In this document: piece after piece, positions 45,311 to 57,430 of the stretch | How the letters are laid out: each line of letters begins with the position of its first letter | How positions within the stretch are numbered: position 1 is the stretch's first letter | Assembly (NCBI GenBank): GCA_031772625.1 | Contig: CM062814.1 | Location: forward strand, 826,654,757-826,718,756 | Length of the DNA stretch: 64,000 nt | Direction: 5' to 3' | Source: Pinus tabuliformis | Taxonomy: Eukaryota; Streptophyta; Pinopsida; Pinales; Pinaceae | The notes under the pieces: generated by a model | Told to the model about the DNA's origin: nothing | The model's input: the letters and a program-made list of their open reading frames with translations, nothing else | The model's database searches: none | Program-made: the position numbers and the translations under genes

Positions 45311-45790
45311 TTTTGTTGACTGGGTTATTTATTGAAAAGCTCGGACCTATGTTTTATAGTGATTCAGATAATAGTTCAAAAGGACGCTCTGCAGATCTAT
45401 GAAGATTATCTGAGAATAAACATGGTTGTTTTTTAATTGAACGCACATATGAAACTGCGACAGTCACTCCTCTAAAGAAGTCACTCTTGAAGCATTTACC
45501 ATGACAGTGAGAAGAGAGGCTTGAAATAGAGAGTTGTTTTTTGTGTAGAGCTTAGTGCAGTTCAGAGTAGACACATTGAAGTTGTGTGAAGACTCTTGTA
45601 GATCATGATGGCTATTTGAAATCATCATGAGGTAACTTTGCAGACTCTGTTTGGGCAATATGAAGAATTGTGAAGACTCCTTCATATGAAGACAAGTTGT
45701 CATTGATGTAGTAGTGAAGCTGTAAATTGACAGAACACAGTGAAGAAGATTTTGAGAGCAGTATAATACATTCAAAATATTTCTTGACAA

Positions 45791-46130
45791 GATAGGGTCA
45801 GAGTCCTTGGGGTTGGTGCCTCATAATTGGAAGGATTGGTGTCCTTGGAGTTGGTGCTCCTAAATCCAAGGTTGGTGCATTGACAAGATAGGGTCGGAGC
45901 CCTTGGGGTTGGTGCCTTAGAATTGGAAGGATTGGTGTCTTTGGAGTTGGTGCTCCTAAACACAAGGTTGGTGCCTTGAGAAGTTAGGGTTGGTGCCCTA
46001 GATGTTGGAGCCTCACAAAAGACCAAGTTGGTGCTTGGCAATAGGTTGGAGCCTCACAAAAGACCAAGTTGGTGTTGCCAAGTTGGAGCCTCACAAAAGA
46101 CCAAGTTGGTGCTTGGCAACAGGTTGGAGC
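45791..46130. repeat. Two adjacent short tandem arrays, units 96 bp and about 43 bp (insertion I)
   Basis: The 96-bp unit (GATAGGGTC...GGTTGGTGC) occurs at 45791 and 45887. It is followed by three copies of a unit with TTGGAGCCTCACAAAAGACC and AAGTTGGTGCTTGGCAA. Confidence 0.85.
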
Positions 46131-46286
46131 CTTATATATATTGTACCTGATTTATTGTAAAGATTATATTAATAAAAACATTTATTCTTATTGTTCATTT
46201 TGTGTTCTAAATATGAATGATTTAACTGGTAAAAATAACAATTGAAAAGGAATACTAATTCACCCCCCCTCTCAGTATTTCCAACA

Positions 46287-49200
46287 CCCCTCCCTATTTG
46301 TTCTAACCGTCTCCCAACAATAGGCTATGGGGGGTAATCCCTATGAGATGTGAAGATGAAAGTTCCGTCGACAACTGACAAGTCTGGGAGACACAACTGA
46401 ATGCCTTAGAAACTTGGTTAGTCTAGCAAGTTTAATGATCTGATTAGATTACTTTGAGAGATCAGTGCCTTAATGGAGTCAAAACACTTGCTTAATCAAA
46501 TTATCTACCAAGCTATCGGATGAACAGTTGCCGCTTTAGGATGCTTCACTATCCTATATGAGATGCAACACCTAAAAACTAAGTGAGATGCATGATCTTG
46601 GTTTATTTTAAATTATATGCATAATTAGGTGAATCCTTCCTCCTAGCTGTTTTGAGGCTAGTCTCTAGAGTAGGTTGTGGAGAGAAACCAAGGGGAAGCG
46701 AGCTATGGCTTGATTAACGATCCCTCCCCTTGATTTCTAACCACCCGACACCTCTAGCGCTACAAGGATTGTGGCTTTGACGACTACGAGGTCACAATGT
46801 TAACCACTAAAGAGGGTCTATCTTTCTCAAGCTAAAAGAGAAAAGGTGGTCCTATCTTTCTATCAACCAAGCTTATGCTTGGAGGTAAATTGATTAGTGC
46901 AGGACTATGCCTAGAATGTAGATGCAAGATAAGGAATGCTTCTATGAGATTATGAATTAAATTAAGTACTCCAATAAGAAAAATTATTTTAAATTCACAT
47001 GCTTGTAGTGATATTCAATATGAGAGCAATTAAATGAAGCATTTAAAGAGCAATTGAACAACTATCTCATGTGAAGCAAGATAAACAATTGCGGTGAAAC
47101 ACAAGTGCACAATTATCAAGAGATTATTTATTATTGCGCTACTTAAGAACAAACTGAAGCACTTAATGAGACAAGGCTAACAATTCAAGTAAAATGAAAT
47201 TAACAATTCCAATTTGAGCTTATCAATTATGTCAACAAGACCTTATCTTATGATTAACAATATCATTCAGTGATTAGGCAAGCTACCACTTATATCATCA
47301 ACCAATGAAGCATATTAGATGTCAATAGAGACAAGCTCAAAATGAGATTGCTAATAGTGATGATGCAAATGTGCAAAGATGCAAGAGGAAAGTCAAGACA
47401 AGACTATTATCAAGATACCAAAGCAACTTAAGATATTAGAGAGCTCCTTTTGCAATAACTCACTGTTATAGATCAACAAACAAGTTACTCAATAGCAGTC
47501 CCAAAAATCACTTGAAAACAATCACTATTTCAATGATAAACCTTTAGCAATTAGATAGATGACCTTTAGACTTGTTAGGCTTATTAAAATTTGGTCCTAG
47601 AGACTGATATTTAAATCTGATCAGACTTCTTTAAACAGTGATAACAGTCCAATATTTTGATTGCAAACGAAGAAAATTAATGACCAATTCAACCCTTTAA
47701 TCAAAATGATGATTTCTTAGTGTATTACGCTTATTTAGATGAGTTTTTAAGAGCAATATATCAACAATTATGTTATTGTAACACTTATATCAGACTGCTG
47801 CAAACTTATATCAGATTTCTGCAATATAGATCAGACCTCAAGAATGCATAGGACAGCCAACATAAATCAACAAGATTGATGAATTAAACCCCTATAATCA
47901 AAGTGTGATGCCTTGTATGAGTTATTAGCTTATTAAGGGGTTACTTTGGCTTATTCTTTGATTTGTTTGCCACTGCTAACATAAATTGAGATTGCTCTAA
48001 GTTATTATCCAATAGATGACAACCAATTATATGCCAATATGGACTCTTAAATGCAGATATAGAAAATCCAATGCACAAAGAATATTTTTAATGCCAAGAA
48101 GAACAACTTAGGCTATGAAAAGACCACTGAAATCTCTATATCAGATCTCTAAAATTTATATCAGACTTTTGAATATTCAAACCAGTCAATTATTAATAGA
48201 GAGATCAGCAACTTTTTGATAAGATCTATTCACATAAATGGATGAAAACAAAGCCAAAATACTTATAATTTTCTTGAGATTAATATGTGATGATTTTAGA
48301 GTTTTTTTTAGGCTTGTTTCTCTTGAATTTAAGGTCTGCAATAAAATGTTTAGATCTGATTTGATTTATGCAGCAAGTGAAAGAGAAAGTACGGAAAAAG
48401 ATAAAACCCTCAAGGCCTCTAGGCCTATGTCCAATGTCAGATTTTGCTAGACAAGACACCAATGAAGCTAGTCTTGGTCTCTAATTGCAAATTGTGGGCT
48501 TGGCAACACCTGCAAGCACAAGTGTAAGTCTGAAATAAAATAGATCAACCACCAAAAACCCACATCCAAGCTATAGAATGCCCTCTAGAGTCTAAACCTT
48601 GCGACTAGGCCAACAATGGTCTCTAGCCCTTGCGGGTAAGCCAAAATAGCCCCAAAACACTAAAAAAAGCCTTCGAACTCAAGAATCCCCCTGCAAAACA
48701 ACTTCATAAAATAATTTGCCCAGAAAAACCCCAATTGCTACAACAAAAAGACCCTCTAAGGCTAGCGGCTTCCTCTTCTAGGTCCAACGTCCAGATTTGG
48801 TGATATGGGTTTTGTAGATTGGAGCCCAATAAGGGCCTATATACTTTGAAACCCCACAAATCATTTCCAAAATAAAAACGCTAGCCAAAAAATGGGTAGA
48901 AACCCTTAAAACCCTAGTCACTGCGCAAGAATCTTTAGATCTGGAAAATAACTCACTTCTTCAAATCGATGGGGCTTTCACCTGGCAAAAGTCTTTAAAC
49001 ACAAAATCCTCACAACTAAAAACTAGATTTAGACAACCCACGTTGAATTAATACAAAAATATATATACAAAATATCAAAAAATCCCAAAAACCCCAAGGT
49101 CTACAAAAATAAAACAAGAGTTAGAAATACTTTACAAATATTCACACTATTTACAAATTAAAACTATAAGCTCTCATTAGAAAAATAATTTGTTTTTTAG

Positions 49201-50677
49201 CCCAAGATTTACCAAAATATTTTACCAAAATGAAAGCTTAGAGTCCAAAGAAGGTCGACTTTTCTACACAGTCTGTGAACTTGGAGCCTAGGGGCTAGCG
49301 TACCTGTAAATCTCTATAAATTCTTAAGGTAATCCGTTAGCTCATATGGTGAATCAAATCACCTAAGATACTTGTATCAATAGAATGTTTTTATCATTGA
49401 CAAATGAGATAACAATTTTAAAAAAATCATTTCGCACAATATAGGATAAACACACAACCATCACATACCACAGATCAATAGATATAAGAACACCATGAAC
49501 TGAACCCCAAAGTCTTTCTATTATGATAAAAAAATGTTCCCAGCAGAGCTGTAGCCCAGTACAAAAAATCACTTCATTCAAAGATGGAAAATAGAAGCAA
49601 AATAACATCCTTATATAGAGGAACCCCTCCAAGTGAAAAATAATAGCTAGTTGGCTTGATCCTCGTCAAATTAATCTCGACCGTCGAAAATAACTTGATC
49701 ATCTTTTAATCTCCACTGTCGAATTTTTAATTTTGAGGAAAAATTCGAATTTTTCTTAAAGCCCACTTTTTATTAATCCAAAAATTAATATTTTGGATTA
49801 ATTTCCCAAAAAATTTGACTTTGATTTAACCACCAAGGTCCAAGGGCTCAATTTTTTTTAAAATATCCATTTTTCCTTTGGTGGAGGACCTCCAAAAATT
49901 GACCTTTTTTAGACCTACGAATTTTTTATTATTTTCCACTTGGAGAGAAACTGATTTTTTTATAATTGATTTTTTTGACTCAAAATTAATTAATTTTCTG
50001 GCTTAGTATTTTATTTAATTTAGCAAGAAAAATTAATTAATTGACACTAGAGGGGATTAATAATTTTTTCTGCCTTTAAATATTTTAGCCACGACTTCTA
50101 ATTGCGAGGGACCATGCACCAAAATATTTTTACATCAAGATATTACAATTAATTCAACCCTTGAAAGGGGAAAACACATTCAGACTAGACCCTCAATAAT
50201 TACCCAATTCTGCGACACATTATGATCTAAGATGAACCCAAGCGTGCTTGTAATAAAATAATTTAGCCATGATGTTTGATTGAGAGGGACCATGCACTAA
50301 AATTATTCCTAAACACACTTTTACAATAGACTCGATAACACTAGGACTCACCTAAGACGTTGTCAATGAATTCCACCCTAGCTTTGGGGTTTAAGCTGGA
50401 AGTAAAGCTTTGCCAATTAGGTGTGTTTACAAACACACATAATTCGGGGAGGTTAAAAAACTTCGTAGGATTCATGAAATCTTTTGCTAAAATCAAAGGC
50501 TTATCTAAGTGTTGTTACATAATTAAATTGTCATACTAGCATCATTTACAATAAAACTTGTAGAAATTGGGTTTACCATGACATATTGATGCTGGTTGAT
50601 GACTTCGATGTTTTAAAAATTATGTTGACTTTCTCGTATATTGCTTTCTCAGATTGTTGAGAAAATTATTGATAATA
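46287..50677 (-). repeat. Element D right LTR, main part
   Basis: 4.4 kb without interruption; the best copy of this LTR. It contains no coding region. A small open frame at 48238-48450 has no motif. It ends ATTGATAATA (CA changed to TA relative to the left copy). Confidence 0.88.
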
Positions 50678-50760
50678 GGGGGTAGGCTAGGAGGGGAAGA
50701 AGTGGAAGAAGAGGATAGTGGTTGCACTCATAGTGACCCAATTTATGATGATGAGGAAGG
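50678..50760 (+). pseudogene. Element G piece 2: acidic N-terminal region of the transposase
   Basis: Lies between the right end of D and the left end of H. It corresponds to the acidic GEEEGDELG...SSDPMYDEEEG region of the F transposase and is joined to piece 1 by the D target duplication (GCGGG, GGGGG). Confidence 0.75.
50756..50760. repeat. Element H target-site duplication, left copy (GAAGG)
   Basis: Matches 57000-57004. The target is the acidic coding stretch of hAT G. Confidence 0.9.
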
Positions 50761-51213
50761 TGTAGGAATTTACAGGGTAAGTTCCTTAGATAGAACACCA
50801 AATGACACCGCTCACAAACAGATTATAGATCGGTACACCAGTATTCTTGACGTGGTTAAAACCCTCAAAGAGGGAAACAGTTCACGGCCTGAGCCAATGT
50901 AACCACTTTAGGCAATTTATTAATGTAAAAGAAAGAAAATTTACATAAGCTTCTCTCATGAACGGTCACCTAACAAATGACCCTCCATGCTCTTTAAATA
51001 GAGATCATGGACCAATCGGGTGTTAAGCCACAGATCAAGTGTCAGTAATATTGAGGAGAGAATGAACTGACGGATCACTTCATGTCTAGAACATATCGTG
51101 ACCGTCGGATTGCAAGTTACAAAAAATACATACGAAAGAAACATAGTTTACCTAACTATACACTAGACCAAGTTGTACTTAATTATTTTTCTATGTGTCG
51201 GAATATCCTAACA
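50761..51213 (-). repeat. Element H left LTR (3' LTR)
   Basis: TGTAGGAATTTACAG...GAATATCCTAACA; partner of 56553-56999. Confidence 0.93.
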
Positions 51214-51225
51214 CCCCTCCTTAAG
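51214..51225 (-). other. Element H polypurine tract
   Basis: Minus strand CTTAAGGAGGGG directly before the LTR start TGTTAGG. Confidence 0.85.
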
Positions 51226-51336
51226 AACAACTTGGGATAGGATTGAAGGATGTACAAAGATGACACAATAGGAGAAAGAAGGAGGCATTAGAGCCTATCC
51301 CCCCTTAGTGGCAACTTCCTGAACTCCAACCATAAA

Positions 51337-54300
51337 TCAAAGTTTAGTAAACTTCGTCTCTGTGAGAACCTTTGTAAAGATGTTTGCAACTTGATCATCG
51401 GTTGAACACTATTGCACTTCAAGAACATGGTCATCAATGAGCTTTCTGATGAAGTGCATGTGTAGTTCAATGTGTTTTCTGCACTGATGTTGGACTGAAT
51501 CTTTGCATAGTTGAATGGCACTTTAATTATCACACCAAAGTGTACTTGGATGCTGCTGCCGAAAACCAAATTCTGATAGGATCTGATGAAGCCACATGGC
51601 TTCCTTACTAGCTTCAACGATGCCACAATACTCTGCTTCTGCTGAAGAAAGATAAATGGCACTTTGTTTCTTGCGAGCCCATGTAATAGGTTTAGAACCA
51701 AGAGTGAAGACATAATCTGCAGTAGACTTCCGATCATCAGGGTCACCAGCCCAATAAGAATCAGTGAAACCAACCAATAGAGTAGATGCTTCTGCACTGT
51801 AATGAATCCCAAACTGAACTGTACCTCGAACATAATGAAATATTCTTTTAGCTGCTTTCCAATGAATTTCATGTGGGGTTTTCATAAACCGAGCAATAAG
51901 GCCAACAACAAAGGAAAGGTCAAGACGGGAATGGGTTAGATACAAAAGTTTTCCAACAAGCTGACGATATAAGGTAGCATCAACTTTAGGGGAAGTACAA
52001 GTGACTGAGAGTTTGGCTCCAGATTGAAAGGGAGAAGGGGCTGTCTTACAGTCTTCCTTGTGAAAGTGGCATAGAAGATCACAAGAATACTTGGATTGGG
52101 AAAGGGAAATACCTTCTTTGGATTGCAAGACTTGAAAACCAAGAAAATAATGCACATGTCCTAAGTCTGTCATTTCAAACTGCTTTTTAAGGTTGGACTT
52201 CACATGGTATATAAGGTTGGGATCACTATCAGTGAGGATAAGATCATCAACATAAAGAACCAGAATGATAAGAGACTTACCCACTTTCTTGGTGTAGACA
52301 GTATTGCCAGAATAACACCTAGAAAAGCCAGTATCTAAAAGAAAGCTATCCATTTTGGCATACCAAGCCCGAGCAACTTGCTTGAGACCATAAAAGGATT
52401 TCTTAAGCCGGTATACAAGGCCGGAGTTTGTTTGTATAAAGCTAGGAGGTTGTTCCATATAGATTTCTTCATTCAAGTCCCCATGCAAGAAGGCAGATTT
52501 AACATCCATCTGATGGACTTTCCATTTGAAAGAGGCAGCAGGGGAAAGAACAAGGCAGATAGAGTTCATTTTGGCAACAGGGGAGAAGGTTTCAGTATAG
52601 TCAATGCCTTCAACTTGTGAAAAACCCTTAGCAACAAGACGAGCTTTATGTTTATCAACTTTTCCATCTGGTCCAAACTTGGTTCTGTAAACCCATTTGC
52701 ATCTAACAAGTTTTTGTCCCTTTGGAAGAGGAACAAGGTCCCATGTATCATTTGCCAATAATGAACGATATTCTTCATTCATAGCTGTGTCCCAATTTGG
52801 ATGGCCTGAAGCTTCTGCAAAGGTGTCAGGATCATAATTCGTTGAAGCTTGAGCCAATAAAGAAGAGGCTCTATCAAACTGAGAACGTGTACGACGTTGA
52901 TCTGTAGGATCACCTGCAAGAGCACCTGTTGCATCCCGAGTAGGACACACCCCATTTTGGAAGTTGAGGAGCTGAAGGAGGACCCCAAGAAGGTGGGGGA
53001 GGATTGTCATCCTAGCTGTCATCATTTGAAGAAGAAATATTTTCAGAATAGAAGGGATAGAGAGAGGTGGCACATCCGCTGAACTAGGCTCGTAGGCCAA
53101 TATATTTTCAACAAACTTTACATCTCTTCTAATGATAACATTTTTGGATTTAGGTTGAAGAATTCTATATCCTTTGACATCTTCAGAATATCCAACAAAA
53201 ATACAATTTTCACTCTTAGGTTCTAAGGCTTTATGTTTCTCGTCTGGAATATGGGCCCATGCTTCACTTCCAAAAACACAAGAGTGACTTACATTTGGTT
53301 TAATTGAGCTCCATGCTTCCTCTGGAGTGATATTCTTTAAAACCTTAGTAGGAGTGCGATTTACTATATAATTTGCACAGTTAATTGCTTTTGCCCAAAA
53401 ATTAAGACTAAGTCCTTTAGATTGAAGCATACAATTAACCATTTCCTTTAAGGTGCGATTCTTCCTTTTAGCGACGCCATTTTGTTGTGGAGTATATGGA
53501 ACAACATGTTGCAATTGAATTCCATGCTCAGTGCAAAAGTTGATGAATTTGTTGTTAATGTATTCTCCGCCATTATCAGATCTTAGCTTAAGAATTTGAT
53601 GTCCAGATTGTTTCTCAACAAAGGCCTTAAAGGTCAAGAACATGTTAAAGACTTCACTCTTGAGTTCTAAGAAGTATACCCAAGAGCGTTTGGAGAAATC
53701 ATCAATGAAAGTTAAGAAATACTTGTGGCCAGTGAATGAAACAACTGGAAGTGGGCCACATAAATCACTATGCACAAGCTATAAAGGGCCTGAGGCATGC
53801 CAAGAGGCTCGTTTTTCAAAACTATCCCGATGATGTTTTCCGAGTACACATCCGGAACAAACACCATCTTTGCAAGATACCATAGGAAGACCTATTACCA
53901 TATTTTCTTTACATAGATTTTGAAGGGAGCAATAGTTTAAATGACCAAATCGCTCATGCCAAAGTTTGCTCACTTCATTATTATGAGCAACAAATACCAA
54001 GGGAAGAGTCGATGACCCAAAGTTGTTAAACTTATACAACCTTGTAGAATCATCAACAATCCCAGTAGCTAAAATCTGTCTAGGATCGCTTAGGTCCTTA
54101 ATTGCAACATCATGAGGTGAAAATTCAACGATTTTACCTTCACTTGAATGAGTTATTTGATATACAGATAGAAGATTACAAGATAAGGTAGGAACACATA
54201 ATACATCATTAAATTGACCATTGTCTAGATGAATAGTTCCAGTCCCTACAACGTTAAGAGATCTATCGTCACCAACATATATATTTTTGGTGTTACAATC

Positions 54301-54411
54301 AGCTAAAGAAGAAAACATGGCTTTGTTTTTGGCCATGTGATAAGAAGCTCCAGAATCAATGAGCCACTCATGAGATTGAGAAGAACAAGATACATTTAGT
54401 GCATAACTAGA
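51337..54411 (-). pseudogene. Pol of element H (protease, integrase, RT, RNase H; copia order)
   Basis: Protease active site WLIDSGASYHM lies just before 54336. The GAG-pre-integrase finger follows (LWHERFGHLNYCSLQ, CSGCVLGKH). A TAG at 53779 interrupts before the integrase core, which shows HSDLCGP, FIDDFSKRSWVYFL, RSDNGGEY and PQQNGVAKRKNRTL. RT shows TWDLVPLPKGQKLVRCKWVY, VHQMDVKSAFLHGDL, SFYGLKQ and catalytic LYVDDLI. RNase H shows YWAGDPDDRKSTADYVF and SSAEAEY. A TAA at 51523 and a TAG near 51420 lie in the RNase H end. The frame from 53775 to 51523 is otherwise open for 750 codons, so the RT still reads well. Confidence 0.93.
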
Positions 54412-54443
54412 CTAATATGCTTGACAACCACTTGTAGAAAGTG

Positions 54444-55376
54444 CTATTCTTGAGATGAAGTTGAAGTTGAAGAGTGCTCCAAATGGATGTTATGCTTCTT
54501 CATTGCTGCTTCCAAGGCTTCCATCTTCTTAAAGCATTTGGATTCTAAGTGGCCATCATGATTACAAAAGTTGCAATGTCTATCAGTCTTCTTCCCTTTG
54601 CTTTTAGTTGCCTTATCATTTTGTTGAGTTGATTTTTCATTGTGAGACTGAAATTGCTTAGGACCCTTGTTTGGTTTAGAACCATTCTTTTTAGGATGTT
54701 GCTTCTTAGGATTCTTTGAACTTGGTTGTTGTTGTGCTGCTAAGGCTTTCTTAGAAGAGTTTCCAGTATTAAGAAGACCAAGATGTAAGAGTTTTTCTTG
54801 TTCTCTTATTAAAGAATCACAAAAGGGATCAAAAGAGGGGGACTTGTAGTCTTGTCCTTGAGAAATAAAAGCTTCTCTAGTAGAATGGAAGGTGGAAACA
54901 AACATAGAGTAGGCTGGTCCTAACTTAGTAAGAATGGAATAGATAAGGCTACCATCTTCTTTCTTAACCTTAACACCTTCCAAGAGAAGTCTAAGGGTGT
55001 TGAAATTGGACAAAAAATCTTTAATGGAAGAAAAATTATTGGGGTCCAACGTAAGCAACTCATTTTCAACTTCAAGTTGATGGGCTCTATTTTCATTTTT
55101 AATTCCAAAAACTTTATTGAGTTGTTTCATTGCTTCATTGGAGGTATCAAGTTCTACGATATGGAATCTAAGGTCTGGAGAAATAGACATCCCTATCAAC
55201 CTGTGTGCTTGATCTTGCTTATTTTCCCATTTGGCTTGCTTATCTTCATCTTTAGGTTTAGACTTTTAGCCTGAGGCTATTCTATAAAGACCTTTACTTC
55301 TAAGTAAATCCACAATGTAGGATAGCCATTGGAAGTAGTTGGTGTTGTCAAGAATAACTAGGCATAGAATTTCCAT
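54444..55376 (-). pseudogene. Gag of element H (copia)
   Basis: Start at 55376 (MEILCLVILDNTNYFQW), with the LDNTNYFQWLSYIVDLLRSKG motif typical of copia Gag. A TAA interrupts after about 36 codons. The frame then stays open for more than 250 codons to 54444. The capsid core (LEVENELLTLDPNNFSSIKD, SILTKLGPAYSMFVST) is followed by a Lys/Ser/Gln-rich linker and a C-x2-C-x4-H-x4-C zinc knuckle (CNFCNHDGHLESKC). The pol frame lies one base over, so a frameshift near 54440 splits what is normally one Gag-Pol ORF. Confidence 0.87.
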
Positions 55377-56540
55377 TTTAGAAAAAAACTGAAGCTGTAG
55401 ATGCTGAAACCAAGTGTTCCAATGGCAAGATCTCGAAAAATTACGCTGATTAAAAAAAATGGCTCTGAAAACAGATTCCAGATGAAGAAGTTATGGCTTT
55501 TTGAAAAAAAGTTGTTGAAGATGCCGATGAACCACGTGAATGTTGGGAAGTGAATGATAATGTTATATTTAAAAAAATTCCCCCCCCTCTTACAAACTTA
55601 ATCTAATTAGCTCACTTTTAAAAAAAACTTTGTGACCCACTTTTATAAATAAGTGAAAGTCACTTTTACAATGGTACTTTATGAACTATCCACTAAATTG
55701 TAACTTAAATAAAAGATAAAGTGACTTTAGAATTATAAGTGACTCACTTTTTATAATGGGTGAGAACACTTTTACATAAATTAACTTTAAAACATAAGTT
55801 ACATGTGCTTTTTGAAAAAGTAACTCAATAAAAAGAAAGACTTGAACCTAAGACCTCTATTCTCATAAAGTAACTTTGGATCAAGTGAGCTAGTTTAAAA
55901 GGTTAGTAATTTTTGTAAAAAATGAATTTTTTTTTTTTTTTTTTTTTTTTTTTTCACTGAAGCTTTGGAGTGTGTGCTTACTTGCAAAACCCCTTTTTTC
56001 CTACAAAACAAAAAAACCACACAAACCAAAATGAACACGCAAAAGTAATCCAAGCCTTATGGCTTAAAGTCAGATTTTGCTGAAAACTATATATTTTCCT
56101 CAATGTTTCTGATTTTCCAAGATCACACTAAGGCGCAACGGAAAAGAGCATATGCATGAGAAAAATCCTTTCTTTCTGTTTATGATTTGCTTGGATCGCA
56201 CAGAGTCGCGGGGCAAAGAGCATACGCAGAAATGAAAGGTATAGATCTGGTAATAAAATTTTTTATAGAGGACTATAAACCAAAATAAACAGAGATAAAT
56301 AACCATAACTGCAAATAAAGACTGTATACCTCCAAATCTTAAAAATGATGTAGCTAGAGCTACCAGAAACCGTTTCGCGTGAAACGTAAAGGGGTTCTTT
56401 ACTGGAACAGATGCTCCTAACACAATAGAGCAGTCCTCTCGGCCCGAAAGCAGTCAGAAACAGTAGATCTAGGAAACGACAACCGTATGCAGTTGTACTG
56501 GCTTTGGATTTGGATCACCAATGGATGCAGTCCTCGAATA
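55377..56540 (-). other. Element H leader between primer site and gag, no gene
   Basis: About 1.2 kb of AT-rich leader. It includes a run of more than 25 T near 55926-55955 and a repeated AAGTGACTTTT/AAGTGACTCACTTTT motif at 55610-55800. The ORF at 56100-56423 (minus) has no motif. Confidence 0.6.
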
Positions 56541-56552
56541 GCTCTGATACCA
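56541..56552 (-). other. Element H primer-binding site (initiator Met tRNA)
   Basis: Minus strand TGGTATCAGAGC directly abuts the right LTR. Confidence 0.9.
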
Positions 56553-56999
56553 TGTAGGAATTTACAGGGTAAGTTCCTTAGATAGAACACTAAAGGACAC
56601 TGCTCACAAACAAATCACAGATCAGTATACCAGTATTCTTGACGTGGTTAAAACCCTCAAAGACAATCCACAGCGTATGCCAACACGGCCACTTCGGGCA
56701 ATTTATTAATGTAAAATAAAGAAAATTTACATAAGCTTCTCTCATGAATGGTCACCTAACAAATGACCTTCCATGCTCTTTAAATAGAGATCATGGACCA
56801 ATTGGGTGTTAAGCCACGGATCAAGTGTCGGTAATACCGAGGAGAGAATGAACCGTCAGATCACTTCATGTCTAGAACATATCGTGACTATTGGATTGTA
56901 AGTTACAAAAAGTACATACTAAAGAAACACACTTTACCTAACTATACACTAGACCAAGTTGTACTTAATTATTTTTGTATGTGTCGGAATATCCTAACA
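56553..56999 (-). repeat. Element H right LTR (5' LTR)
   Basis: Same ends as the left LTR. The primer site lies directly inside it. Confidence 0.93.
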
Positions 57000-57004
57000 G
57001 AAGG
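57000..57004. repeat. Element H target-site duplication, right copy (GAAGG)
   Basis: Matches 50756-50760. Confidence 0.9.
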
Positions 57005-57326
57005 GTTTGAAGAGGGCACTAGAATGCAAGGGGGAAAAGCTGCATTGGCACCCTTGTGGAATTATGTGATAAAATTGGAGGGGGGGGGGGGAGGTGGTGG
57101 AACCTTCAAGTTTTATGCCCTCATGATTGTTATGGAGGAAAACATTATAGTGGTCGATATACCTGTTCGAGGAGGGATCTTTATGGGGTAATGGACAGTG
57201 ATGACAAAAAGGGTCCCATAGAGATCTTAGTTTGCCCTAATGTTTCAATGGAACAAAGGAGAAAATAAATCAAATTAGAGGAGGCTGCACAAAATAAAAA
57301 CAAGAAACAAAAAATTCAGTTTGAAT
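57005..57326 (+). pseudogene. Element G piece 3: zinc-finger region of the transposase
   Basis: Between H and J. It keeps the WNYV-KLEGG stretch, although a G-tract near 57078 shifts the frame. It also keeps the CPHDC-like finger and the DSDDKKGPI region that matches F (DSDEKKGSV). It ends at the GTTTGAAT target duplication of J. Confidence 0.75.
57319..57326. repeat. Element J target-site duplication, left copy (GTTTGAAT)
   Basis: Perfect match to 61055-61062. Confidence 0.93.
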
Positions 57327-57338
57327 CAATGTTTTACA

Positions 57339-57430
57339 ACTCGGACTCGGACTCGGACTCGGCCGAGGATCGACTCGGACTCGGACTCGGACTCGGTAAT
57401 GACTCGGCCGGCTCGATTTCAATGACTCGG
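57339..57430. repeat. Element J left subterminal ACTCGG repeats
   Basis: At least nine ACTCGG units, mostly head to tail at 6-bp spacing, with one ACTCGGCCGAG near-palindrome near 57357. Confidence 0.88.

Larger units (their letters stand above)
43561..46286. mobile_element. Insertion I: 2.7-kb repeat-rich sequence in the right LTR of D, possibly a solo copia LTR
   Basis: Sequence not present in the left LTR of D, starting TGTTTGTGATGG and ending CTCAGTATTTCCAACA. TG...CA ends, a polyadenylation-like AT-rich region near 46140-46200 and the C-tract plus CTCTCAGTATTTCC end resemble a copia LTR, so it could be a solo LTR. No 5-bp duplication is seen. Instead 73 bp of D flank is present on both sides. 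It contains three different tandem arrays and no gene. Confidence 0.5.
30226..50677 (-). mobile_element. Element D: gag-only LTR retrotransposon with very long LTRs
   Basis: The sequence at 30226-31679 plus 39154-40976 matches, in the same orientation, 43424-43560 plus 46287-50677. The ends are TGTTGTC...GATAACA. The flanks are GCGGG (30221-30225) and GGGGG (50678-50682), and the flanking hAT sequence joins smoothly when D is removed, which confirms a single insertion. The internal region (40977-43423) carries only a broken Gag, on the minus strand. LTR length, judged from the right copy, is about 4.4 kb. It is best described as a non-autonomous TR-GAG-like element. Orientation rests on gag; primer site and purine tract are not clear. 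Confidence 0.8.
50761..56999 (-). mobile_element. Element H: Ty1/copia LTR retrotransposon, complete but decayed
   Basis: LTRs of 453 and 447 bp (50761-51213, 56553-56999), flanked by GAAGG on both sides (50756-50760, 57000-57004). Initiator-Met primer site beside the right LTR and purine tract beside the left LTR set the minus orientation. Coding order Gag, protease, integrase, RT, RNase H is the copia order. Removing H joins two pieces of hAT G in register. The LTRs differ at about 7 of the first 110 bases, plus one variable block. Confidence 0.95.

Noticed and set aside
44304-46130. Regular repeats that might be taken for a CRISPR-like array
   Set aside because: The repeats are directly adjacent with no unique spacers, differ from unit to unit, and lie in plant transposon DNA.
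43488-46362. The 73-bp repeat as a target-site duplication of insertion I
   Set aside because: No transposon family makes duplications of this size, and the copies differ at about ten positions.
30226-50677. Plus-strand orientation for element D
   Set aside because: The only Gag reads on the minus strand, and no primer site follows the left LTR on the plus strand.
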